DNA from: Stenotrophomonas sp. 704A1
GTDB taxonomy: Bacteria > Pseudomonadota > Gammaproteobacteria > Xanthomonadales > Xanthomonadaceae
DNA length: 64,000 bases
Direction of reading: 5' to 3'
NCBI RefSeq assembly: GCF_030549525.1
Contig: NZ_CP130831.1
Span: 1,947,501 to 2,011,500 of the forward strand
Shown piece by piece: positions 52,044 through 59,844 of the stretch (its first letter is position 1; every line of letters begins with the position of its first letter). Under the pieces are notes generated by a model that was not told the DNA's origin, made no database searches, and saw only the letters and a program-made list of their open reading frames with translations. The position numbers and the translations under genes are program-made.

Positions 52044-53075
52044 TTGAAGAAGTCCGATTTCCATTACGACCTGCCGGCCGAACTGATCGCGCAGGCACCG
52101 TTGGCCGAGCGTTCGGCCAGTCGCCTGATGCTGGTGCCGCCGGCGCCGGCCGCCTTCACCGATCAGCAGGTGCGCGACCTGCCGGCGCTGCTGCAGCCCG
52201 GCGACCTGCTGGTGTTCAACGACACCCGGGTGATCCCGGCGCGCCTGTTCGGGCAGAAGGCCAGCGGCGGTCGCGTGGAGATCCTGATCGAGCGCCTGCT
52301 CGGTGGCCAGCAGGCGCGGGCCCAGGTGGGGGCGAGCAAATCGCCCAAGGCCGGCAGCCGGATTGCCCTGGATGCGGGCGGCGAGGCGGAAGTGCTGGGC
52401 CGCGATGGCGAGTTCTATGTGCTGCAGTTCCATGTGCCGGAATCGCTGGAGCAGTGGCTGCTGCACGCTGGCCGGTTGCCGCTGCCGCCCTACATCCAGC
52501 GCGAGCCGGGCGTGGACGACCGCGAGCGCTACCAGACCGTGTTCGCCCGCGAAGTGGGCGCGGTGGCCGCACCGACCGCCGGCCTGCATTTCGACGAGCC
52601 GCTGCTGGCCGCGCTGAAGGACAGGGGGGTGGAATTCGGCCACGTTACCCTGCATGTGGGCGCAGGGACCTTCCAGCCGGTGCGTGCCGATGACCTGAAG
52701 GACCACGTGATGCACCGCGAGTGGCTGAACGTGGGCGCCGAACTGGTCCAGCAGGTGCGGCGCACCCGTGAGGCCGGCGGCCGGGTGATCGGCGTCGGCA
52801 CCACCGTGGTGCGCGCGCTGGAGAGCGCGATGCGCGATGGCGAGCTGCTGCCGTTCGCCGGCGAGACCCAGATCTTCATCACCCCCGGCTACCGCATCCG
52901 CAGCGTGGATGCGATGGTGACCAACTTCCATCTGCCGGAAAGCACGCTGCTGATGATGATCTCGGCCTTTGCCGGCAAGGACCGCGTGTTCGAGGCCTAC
53001 CAGCACGCGATCGCGCAGCGCTACCGGTTCTTCAGCTACGGCGATGCGATGCTGCTGTTCCCGCAGGCGGGGTAG
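52044..53075 (+). CDS. queA: S-adenosylmethionine:tRNA ribosyltransferase-isomerase QueA
   Basis: 343 aa from a TTG start, chosen because LKKSDFHYDLPAELIAQ is the conserved QueA N-terminus. An ATG at 52008 in frame coincides with a TACAAT that may be the -10 hexamer instead. GDLLVFNDTRVIPARLFG, AAPTAGLHFDEPLLAAL and HVTLHVGAGTFQPV are family motifs. It makes epoxyqueuosine in tRNA. It starts the queA-tgt-yajC-secDF run. Confidence 0.94.
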   Translation: MKKSDFHYDLPAELIAQAPLAERSASRLMLVPPAPAAFTDQQVRDLPALLQPGDLLVFNDTRVIPARLFGQKASGGRVEILIERLLGGQQARAQVGASKSPKAGSRIALDAGGEAEVLGRDGEFYVLQFHVPESLEQWLLHAGRLPLPPYIQREPGVDDRERYQTVFAREVGAVAAPTAGLHFDEPLLAALKDRGVEFGHVTLHVGAGTFQPVRADDLKDHVMHREWLNVGAELVQQVRRTREAGGRVIGVGTTVVRALESAMRDGELLPFAGETQIFITPGYRIRSVDAMVTNFHLPESTLLMMISAFAGKDRVFEAYQHAIAQRYRFFSYGDAMLLFPQAG

Positions 53076-53086
53076 GGCTGGGGTGG

Positions 53087-53151
53087 GTAGCGCCGGGCCA
53101 TGCCCGGCGGGGCGCAGTTGCGGGTCATCCGCCGGGCATGGCCCGGGCTAC
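53087..53151. repeat. SMAG-like REP inverted pair
   Basis: A GTAG-started palindrome (GCGCCGGGCC...GGCCC) at 53087-53109 and an inverted partner ending in CTAC at 53130-53151, between queA and tgt. Confidence 0.8.
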
Positions 53152-53211
53152 CGGAGCAGGGAAGGCGGTTTTGGGAGACAATAGGCGACTATTTGCCTGA
53201 ATGACCGCTCC

Positions 53212-54342
53212 ATGTCCCGACTGCAGTTCCAGCTCCAGACCCGCGACGGCCGTGCCCGCCGTGGCCGCCTGACCTTCCCGCGTGGCACGGTGGAAACGCC
53301 GGCCTTCATGCCGGTGGGAACCTATGGCTCGGTCAAGGGCATTCTGCCGGACCAGGTGCGCGCACTGGGCGCCGAGATCATCCTCGGCAACACCTTCCAC
53401 CTGTACCTGCGCCCGGGCCTGGACATCATCGCCGACCACGGCGGCCTGCACGGCTTCTGCCGCTGGGATGGCCCGATCCTGACCGACTCCGGCGGTTTCC
53501 AGGTGTTCTCGCTGGCCCACCGCCGCAAGATCACCGAGCAGGGCGTGACCTTCGCCTCGCCCACCGACGGTGCCCGCGTGTTCCTGGGCCCGGAAGAGAG
53601 TATGAAGATCCAGAAGGTGCTCGATTCGGACGTGGTGATGATCTTCGACGAGTGCACCCCGTACCCTGCCACCGAGGACGTGGCTCGCCGGTCGATGGAG
53701 CTGAGCCTGCGCTGGGCCCAGCGCAGCCGCAATGCCCATGACGAGCTGGGCAACGACGCGGCCCTGTTCGGCATCGTCCAGGGCGGGGTGCATACCGACC
53801 TGCGCAGCCGCTCGGCCGACGCCCTGCAGGCCATCGGCTTCGACGGCTATGCCATCGGCGGCCTGGCCGTGGGCGAGCCGGAAGACGAGCGCAACGCGAT
53901 GCTCGACCACCTCGACCCGGAGCTGCCCAGCGACCGTCCGCGTTACCTGATGGGCGTGGGCCGGCCGGAAGACCTGGTGGAAGGCGTGGCCCGCGGCGTG
54001 GACATGTTCGACTGCGTGATGCCGACCCGGAACGCCCGCAACGGCCACTATTTCACCTCGTTCGGCACCGTCCGCATCCGTAATTCCCAGTACGCACGGG
54101 ACATGGACCCGATCGAACCCGGCTGCGGCTGCGTGGCCTGCACCGGCGGCTACACCCGTTCCTACCTGCGCCACCTGGACCGCTGCAACGAGATGCTGGC
54201 GCCGATGCTGGGCACCCTGCACAACCTGTTCTATTACGAGAAACTGATGGCCGACATCCGCGCAGCCATCGAGGCGGGAACCTTCCTGGCCTTCCGCGAG
54301 TCCTTCTATGCGGCCCGTGGGGCGGTTGCGCCCCCGCTGTAA
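53212..54342 (+). CDS. tgt: tRNA-guanine transglycosylase Tgt
   Basis: 376 aa. [54 protein letters not shown] and [12 protein letters not shown] are diagnostic. The zinc site is [18 protein letters not shown] with the later Cys and His. It exchanges guanine for preQ1 at the tRNA wobble position, the step before QueA. Confidence 0.97.
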   Translation: MSRLQFQLQTRDGRARRGRLTFPRGTVETPAFMPVGTYGSVKGILPDQVRALGAEIILGNTFHLYLRPGLDIIADHGGLHGFCRWDGPILTDSGGFQVFSLAHRRKITEQGVTFASPTDGARVFLGPEESMKIQKVLDSDVVMIFDECTPYPATEDVARRSMELSLRWAQRSRNAHDELGNDAALFGIVQGGVHTDLRSRSADALQAIGFDGYAIGGLAVGEPEDERNAMLDHLDPELPSDRPRYLMGVGRPEDLVEGVARGVDMFDCVMPTRNARNGHYFTSFGTVRIRNSQYARDMDPIEPGCGCVACTGGYTRSYLRHLDRCNEMLAPMLGTLHNLFYYEKLMADIRAAIEAGTFLAFRESFYAARGAVAPPL

Positions 54343-54476
54343 CCCCGTGGTACCCCTGCCGAACGGCCCAAGGACGAACGTCCGGGGCCGTGGCATACTT
54401 CAAGGCTGACCCAGATCCGCGGTCGACACCCCCGCCCGTGAACGAGCGGGAGCGCCGCCCAACCAAAGGACCAACG

Positions 54477-54821
54477 ATGAACCTGCTTGCTTTCCTGATT
54501 CCCGCCGCCCACGCCCAGGCCGCCGGCGGCCAACCGCAGGGCATGGGCCTGACCACGCTGCTGTTCCCGATCATCCTGATCGCCATCATGTACTTCCTGA
54601 TGATCCGCCCGCAGATGAAGCGGCAGAAGGAGCACAAGGCCATGCTGGAGAAGATCAAGCGCGGCGACGAAGTGCTGACCAACGGTGGTATCGCCGGCGT
54701 GGTCACCGACATCGGCGACAACTTCATCACCATCGAAGTGGCCGACAACGTGCGCATCCGCGTGCAGAAGGGCGCTGTCGGCAACGTGCTGCCGGCCGGT
54801 ACCCTGAAGTCGGCCCAGTAA
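54477..54821 (+). CDS. yajC: Sec translocon accessory protein YajC
   Basis: 114 aa from the ATG at 54477. One membrane helix (LTTLLFPIILIAIMYFLMI) is followed by RPQMKRQKEHKAMLEKIKRGDEVLTNGGIAGVV, the YajC signature. It interacts with the SecDF complex. The tgt-yajC-secD-secF order is conserved widely. Confidence 0.96.
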   Translation: MNLLAFLIPAAHAQAAGGQPQGMGLTTLLFPIILIAIMYFLMIRPQMKRQKEHKAMLEKIKRGDEVLTNGGIAGVVTDIGDNFITIEVADNVRIRVQKGAVGNVLPAGTLKSAQ

Positions 54822-54882
54822 GCCACTCCCTTTCCGAAGCACAACCGCGGCGCCGGGGATGGCGCCGCGCGGGACCCAAGCA

Positions 54883-56739
54883 ATGCTCGAATTTCCACGC
54901 TGGAAGTACGTCGTCATCCTGATCGTACTCGCGCTCAGCACGCTGTACGCGCTGCCCAACATCTACCAGAAGGACCCGGCCATCCAGATCACCGCCAACC
55001 GTGGCGGGCAGATCGACGATGCGCTGCGCGACCGTGTGCTGGCCGAGCTGAACAAGGCCGGTGTCACCACGATCGGCGCAGAGAAGGAAGGGGACAGCCT
55101 GATCGTCCGCCTGTCGGACCTGAAGTCGCAGTCCGCCGCCAGTGATGAGCTGCGTGACAGCGTGGGCGAGAACTACACCGTCGCGCTGAACCTGGCGTCG
55201 ACCGTGCCGGACTGGCTGGCCAATCTCGGCGGGCGGCCGATGGTACTGGGCCTGGACCTGCAGGGCGGCGTGCACTTCGTGCTGCAGGTCGACCAGAAGG
55301 CTGCGCTGGACAAGCGACTGGACGCCTACACCGAAGACGTGCGCAGCACCCTGCGTGATGCGCGGATCGCCTACCAGTCGGTCGAGCGTCGCGCTGACAA
55401 CACCATCGTGGCCAACCTCAGCCCGTCGGCCGGCGAAGATGCCGGTACCCGCGCCCGCGCCGCACTGGCCAAGGCGCAGCCGACCCTGGGCTACGACGTC
55501 AGCGGCAGCCGCATCACGGTCTCCATTCCGGAAGCCGAGATCACCCAGATCGCCAATGGCGCGATCGAGCAGAACATCAACACCCTGCGCAACCGCGTGA
55601 ACCAGCTCGGCGTGGCCGAGCCGATCATCCAGCGCCAGGGTGCCGACCGCGTGGTCGTGCAGCTGCCGGGTGTGCAGGACACCGCCGAAGCCAAGCGCAT
55701 GATCGGTGCCACCGCCACCCTGGAATACCGCGCGGTGGTGGATGGCAACGCGCAGGACGCCATCGCGTCGGGCCGCATCCCGCCGGAAGCGAAGGTGTAC
55801 CAGCGTCGTGACGGCGGTGGTCCGGTGCTGCTGAACAAGCGCGTGATCGTCACCGGTGACCAGATGGTGGCCGCACAGGCGGTGAACGATCCCACCACCG
55901 GCACCCCGGCGGTCAGCGTGACGCTGAACAACGTCGGCGGCCAGCGCATGTTCGACTTCACCAGCGCCAACGTGAACAAGCCGATGGCGGTGGTGTACAC
56001 CGAGCGCGTGCCGACCGTGACCATCGTTGATGGCCAGGAAGTGCGTGGCTTCAAGGTCAACGAGGAAGTGATCTCGGTGGCCAACATCAACGGCGTGTTC
56101 GGCAAGAACTTCCAGACCACCGGCCTGCAGAAGAAGGAAGCCGAGGACCTGGCCAAGCTGCTGAAGTCGGGTTCGCTGGCTGCGCCGATGGACTTCGTCG
56201 AAGAACGCGTGGTCGGCCCGAGCCTGGGTGCCGAGAACGTCAAGAACGGCATCACCGCGGTGGTGTATGCCTTCATGTTCACCCTGGTGTTCTTCAGCAT
56301 CTACTACCGCATGTTCGGTCTGATCACCTCGGTGGCGATGCTGTTCAACCTGCTGATCGTGGTGGCGGTGATGTCGCTGTTCGGCGCGACCATGACCCTG
56401 CCGGGCTTCGCCGGCCTGGCGTTGTCGGTCGGTCTGTCGGTCGACGCCAACGTGCTGATCAACGAACGTATCCGTGAAGAGCTGCGTGCCGGCGTGCCGG
56501 GCAAGACCGCGATCGTGACCGGTTACGAACGTGCATCGGGCACCATTCTCGACGCCAACCTGACCGGCCTGATCGTCGGTGTGGCGCTGTTCGCATTCGG
56601 TACCGGTCCGCTGAAGGGCTTCGCGCTGACCATGATCATCGGTATTTTCGCCTCCATGTTCACCGCGATCACCGTATCGCGTGCGCTGGCGACGCTGATC
56701 TACGGCCGTCGCAAGAAGCTCCAGAACGTGGCCATCTGA
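54883..56739 (+). CDS. secD: Protein translocase subunit SecD
   Basis: 618 aa from the ATG at 54883. An N-terminal membrane segment (WKYVVILIVLALSTLYALP) precedes a large periplasmic domain with the D1 motif GLDLQGGVHFVLQV and the segment SVTLNNVGGQRMFDFTS. The C-terminal part has five further membrane segments. It uses the proton gradient to pull exported proteins through the Sec channel together with SecF, whose ATG lies 15 bp downstream. Confidence 0.97.
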   Translation: MLEFPRWKYVVILIVLALSTLYALPNIYQKDPAIQITANRGGQIDDALRDRVLAELNKAGVTTIGAEKEGDSLIVRLSDLKSQSAASDELRDSVGENYTVALNLASTVPDWLANLGGRPMVLGLDLQGGVHFVLQVDQKAALDKRLDAYTEDVRSTLRDARIAYQSVERRADNTIVANLSPSAGEDAGTRARAALAKAQPTLGYDVSGSRITVSIPEAEITQIANGAIEQNINTLRNRVNQLGVAEPIIQRQGADRVVVQLPGVQDTAEAKRMIGATATLEYRAVVDGNAQDAIASGRIPPEAKVYQRRDGGGPVLLNKRVIVTGDQMVAAQAVNDPTTGTPAVSVTLNNVGGQRMFDFTSANVNKPMAVVYTERVPTVTIVDGQEVRGFKVNEEVISVANINGVFGKNFQTTGLQKKEAEDLAKLLKSGSLAAPMDFVEERVVGPSLGAENVKNGITAVVYAFMFTLVFFSIYYRMFGLITSVAMLFNLLIVVAVMSLFGATMTLPGFAGLALSVGLSVDANVLINERIREELRAGVPGKTAIVTGYERASGTILDANLTGLIVGVALFAFGTGPLKGFALTMIIGIFASMFTAITVSRALATLIYGRRKKLQNVAI

Positions 56740-56754
56740 CGGGACGACACGCAC

Positions 56755-57735
56755 ATGAAACTGTTTCCGCTGCACATCCTCCCGAACGACACCAAGATCG
56801 ACTTCATGCGCTGGCGCCATGTCGCCATGGCAGTCACCATCGTGGTGTTCCTGGCCTCGATCGCGATCATCGGCGTCAAGGGCTTCAACTACGCGCTGGA
56901 CTTCACCGGCGGCACCCTGATCGAAGCCCGCTTCGACAAGGCGGTGGACGTCGAGCAGGTCCGTACCAAGCTGGAGCAGAATGGCTTCGAAGGAGCCCAG
57001 GTGCAGAGCGTGGGTGGCAACACCGACCTGCTGATCCGCCTGGCCCCGCACGGCGAGCATGCCCCGGGCACCGGTGCTGCCGCCGCCGAGGACAAGGCTA
57101 CCGCTGCGGCTGTGGTGAAGGCCCTTTCCACCGCCGACAACCAGGCCACCGTGCTGCGCAACGAGTTTGTCGGCCCGCAGATCGGCAAGGACCTGGCGAT
57201 GAATGGCCTGTACGCCACCATCTTCATGCTGGCCGGCTTCCTGATCTACATCGCCGTCCGCTTCGAGTGGAAGTTCGCGGTCACCGCCAGCATCGTGGCC
57301 ATGTTCGACCTGATCGTGACGGTCGCCTACGTGTCGCTGCTGGGCCGTGAGTTCGACCTGACCGTGCTGGCCGGCCTGCTGTCGGTGATGGGTTTTGCGA
57401 TCAACGACATCATCGTGGTGTTCGACCGCGTCCGCGAGAACTTCCGCAGCCTGCGCGTGGAGCCGATGGAAGTGCTCAACCGTTCGATCAACCAGACGCT
57501 GTCGCGTACGGTGATCACCGCGGTGATGTTCTTCCTGTCGGCGCTTGCCCTGTACCTGTACGGTGGCAGCTCGATGGAAGGCCTGGCCGAGACCCACATG
57601 ATCGGTGCGGTGATCGTGGTGCTGTCCTCGATCCTGGTGGCGGTGCCGATGCTGACCATCGGTGCGCTGCGGGTGACCAAGCAGGACCTGCTGCCGAAGG
57701 CGAAGGACGTCGAAGCGCTGGCGCGCCGCCCATAA
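56755..57735 (+). CDS. secF: Protein translocase subunit SecF
   Basis: 326 aa. FNYALDFTGGTLIEARF is the conserved SecF motif after the first membrane helix. Later segments (GFLIYIAVRFEWKFAVTA, MGFAINDIIVVFDRVRENFR, NQTLSRTVITAVMFFLSALALY) are typical of the C-terminal transmembrane domain. It partners SecD. A terminator follows directly. Confidence 0.97.
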   Translation: MKLFPLHILPNDTKIDFMRWRHVAMAVTIVVFLASIAIIGVKGFNYALDFTGGTLIEARFDKAVDVEQVRTKLEQNGFEGAQVQSVGGNTDLLIRLAPHGEHAPGTGAAAAEDKATAAAVVKALSTADNQATVLRNEFVGPQIGKDLAMNGLYATIFMLAGFLIYIAVRFEWKFAVTASIVAMFDLIVTVAYVSLLGREFDLTVLAGLLSVMGFAINDIIVVFDRVRENFRSLRVEPMEVLNRSINQTLSRTVITAVMFFLSALALYLYGGSSMEGLAETHMIGAVIVVLSSILVAVPMLTIGALRVTKQDLLPKAKDVEALARRP

Positions 57736-57760
57736 GGGAGGTTCGCCGCTTCACGCAGAG

Positions 57761-57784
57761 AACCCCGCGCAAGCGGGGTTTTTT
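57761..57784 (+). terminator. Intrinsic terminator after secF
   Basis: AACCCCGC-GCAA-GCGGGGTT with six T ending at 57784. Confidence 0.92.
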
Positions 57785-57787
57785 GTT

Positions 57788-58337
57788 GGCAGGGCTTGCA
57801 GCCCTGGTACGCGTCATCGCATGCGCGCTGTCGCTCCCACGCTTCGCTGCGCGAACCGTGGGCCCCACTTACCAACTCCCAGACCCCCGCCGCTTCGCGG
57901 CCGCCCCCTGACTCAGGGGGCTTTGCCCCAGACCGGTTCCGCGCGGCTGTTGGTGGGTGCCGACCGTTGGTCGGCACATTTGTCAGCTATCGAATGAATC
58001 ATCCACGCATGGCGTGGATCTACTGGGGCGCGCGGCTTCTGGTAGGTGTCGACCTTGGTCGACACGACTTTTCTGTCAGATATCTATATCCGCCCCCGTG
58101 CCGACCAACGGTCGGTACCCACCATCAGCAGCATGTTCTGACAGATCGCGGAGAACTGTCGAAGGCGGGGTGGGTCCGGTTGAGGGGGCGTGAGCCGCAT
58201 GGATGCGGCGACCGAGCCTACAGGGACGTATTCACGGCGTCCCCCTCAACCGGACCCGCCCCGCCAACCCACGGAAAGCCAGCTTCTGAAGTTGACGTTG
58301 ATGTGGCTTGAAGCAGGTGCAGGGCTGCAAGCCCTGC
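57788..58337. repeat. Composite repeat island between secF and fabV
   Basis: This gene-free stretch holds several repeat types: the GGCAGGGCTTGCAGCCCTGG palindrome at 57788 and its exact complement form at 58319; CCCCCTGA-C-TCAGGGGG (57904-57920); TGCCGACC-GTT-GGTCGGCA (57958-57976); ATCCACGC-ATG-GCGTGGAT (58001-58019); GTGTCGACC-TT-GGTCGACAC (58046-58065); CCGACC-AAC-GGTCGG (58101-58115, inverted); and a 17-bp inverted repeat (58172-58257). Two of the stems belong to the GTAG REP class. No coding potential is supported. Confidence 0.8.
58172..58257. repeat. 86-bp element with 17-bp perfect inverted repeats
   Basis: GGGTCCGGTTGAGGGGG (58172-58188) and CCCCCTCAACCGGACCC (58241-58257) flank a 52-base loop containing a smaller stem (GCCGCATGGATGCGGC). 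It could fold as a structured RNA or act as a mobile-repeat end pair. Confidence 0.7.
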
Positions 58338-58368
58338 AAAAGAAAACTCCACCCTACGCCAGCGTCGG

Positions 58369-58397
58369 TTGTGCAATCGGCCCCCGCGCACTACGAT
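58369..58397 (+). promoter_or_regulatory. Candidate sigma-70 promoter of fabV
   Basis: TTGTGC (58369-58374), 17 bp, TACGAT (58392-58397), placing the start about 58,404 and leaving a 70-base leader before the ATG at 58476. Both hexamers are imperfect. Confidence 0.4.
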
Positions 58398-58475
58398 CCT
58401 GCGGTTCGCGCGCGCCCGCGCGCCCGTACTCCTGCTGAGCGCCCTGCGCGCCGCATCTGCCAACCCGAGGTCTCC

Positions 58476-59735
58476 ATGGTCATCAAACCGCGCGTCCGCG
58501 GCTTCATCTGCGTCACCACCCATCCGACCGGCTGCGACGCCGCCGTCAAGCAGCAGATCGACTACATCCGCGCGCGTCCGCCGATCCAGAACGGTCCCAA
58601 GCGCGTGCTGGTGATCGGTGCGTCCACCGGCTATGGCCTGGCCGCACGCATCACCGCGGCCTTCGGCAGTGGCGCGGCGACCCTGGGCATCTTCTTCGAA
58701 CGCCCGGGTACCGAGAGCAAGCCGGGTACCGCCGGCTGGTACAACTCGGCCGCGTTCCACAAGTACGCCGATGCCGCCGGCCTGTATGCCAAGAGCATCA
58801 ACGGCGATGCCTTCTCCGATGAGGTGAAGGCCAGGACCATCGAGATGATCAAGGCCGACCTCGGCCAGGTCGACCAGGTGGTCTACAGCCTGGCTGCGCC
58901 GCGCCGCAAGCACCCCAAGACCGGCGAGATCATCAGCTCCACGTTGAAGCCGATCGGCGAGCCGATCACCCTGCGTGGCCTGGATACCGACAAGGAAGTG
59001 CTGACCGAGACCCATCTGCAGCCGGCGACCGCCGAGGAAATTGCCGGCACCGTGGCGGTGATGGGCGGTGAAGACTGGCAGATGTGGATCGACGCGCTGG
59101 CCGATGCCGGCGTGCTGGCCAATGGCTGCACCACCACCGCCTTCACCTATGTCGGCGAAGAGATCACCCAGGCCATCTACTGGAACGGCTCGATCGGCGC
59201 CGCCAAGAAGGATCTGGACAACAAGGTGCTGGGCCTGCGCGAGAAGCTGGCCAAGATCGGGGGAGATGCGCGGGTGTCGGTGCTCAAGGCCGTGGTCACC
59301 CAGGCCAGCTCGGCCATCCCGACCATGCCGCTGTACCTGTCGCTGCTGTTCAAGGTGATGAAGGAGAAGGGCACCCACGAAGGCTGCATCGAGCAGCTGG
59401 ACGTGCTGTACGACATCCTCTACGGCGGCAAGGCCGACGGCGTGGCGGTCGATCGCCTGCGCCACGACCTGGTCGACGGCGATGGCCACACCGTCGCGCT
59501 CATCGACGAAGAGGGCCGCCTGCGTGCCGACTACAAGGAAATGGCCGCCGATGTGCAGGGCAAGGTGGTCGCGCTGTGGCCGCAGGTGACCAATGAGAAC
59601 CTGTACGAGATCAGCGACCTGGCCGGTTACAAGGCCGACTTCCTGCGCCTGTTCGGGTTCGGCGTAGAAGGCGTCGACTACGAGGCCGACGTCGATCCGG
59701 ACGTCAGGATCGCCAATCTGGTCGATCTGACCTGA
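58476..59735 (+). CDS. fabV: Enoyl-ACP / trans-2-enoyl-CoA reductase FabV
   Basis: 419 aa from the ATG at 58476. The NAD-binding motif [16 protein letters not shown] and the active site Y-x8-K ([12 protein letters not shown]) are diagnostic, as is [20 protein letters not shown]. It catalyses the last reduction in fatty-acid elongation. FabV replaces FabI in Xanthomonas and related bacteria and usually confers natural triclosan tolerance. It is monocistronic, with its own terminator. Confidence 0.96.
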   Translation: MVIKPRVRGFICVTTHPTGCDAAVKQQIDYIRARPPIQNGPKRVLVIGASTGYGLAARITAAFGSGAATLGIFFERPGTESKPGTAGWYNSAAFHKYADAAGLYAKSINGDAFSDEVKARTIEMIKADLGQVDQVVYSLAAPRRKHPKTGEIISSTLKPIGEPITLRGLDTDKEVLTETHLQPATAEEIAGTVAVMGGEDWQMWIDALADAGVLANGCTTTAFTYVGEEITQAIYWNGSIGAAKKDLDNKVLGLREKLAKIGGDARVSVLKAVVTQASSAIPTMPLYLSLLFKVMKEKGTHEGCIEQLDVLYDILYGGKADGVAVDRLRHDLVDGDGHTVALIDEEGRLRADYKEMAADVQGKVVALWPQVTNENLYEISDLAGYKADFLRLFGFGVEGVDYEADVDPDVRIANLVDLT

Positions 59736-59745
59736 TCCACGAAGA

Positions 59746-59768
59746 GGCCGGCGCAAGCCGGCCTTCTT
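59746..59768 (+). terminator. Intrinsic terminator after fabV
   Basis: GGCCGGC-GCAA-GCCGGCC then TTCTT. Confidence 0.85.
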
Positions 59769-59773
59769 CATTG

Positions 59774-59842
59774 GTAGCGCCGGGCCATGCCCGGCGAGCG
59801 CAGCGGTCTGCCGGCCATCCGCCGGGCATGGCCCGGCGCTAC
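59774..59842. repeat. SMAG-like REP inverted pair
   Basis: A GTAG-started palindrome at 59774-59796 and the mirror copy ending CTAC at 59820-59842, between the convergent fabV and fimX genes. The mirror copy ends 2 bp before the fimX stop. It closely resembles the queA-tgt pair. Confidence 0.85.
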
Positions 59843-59844
59843 CG

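Noticed and set aside
54727..57597. A 956-codon minus-strand open frame opposite secD and secF
   Set aside because: His/Gln/Arg-rich antisense of conserved Sec genes, without any recognised motif.
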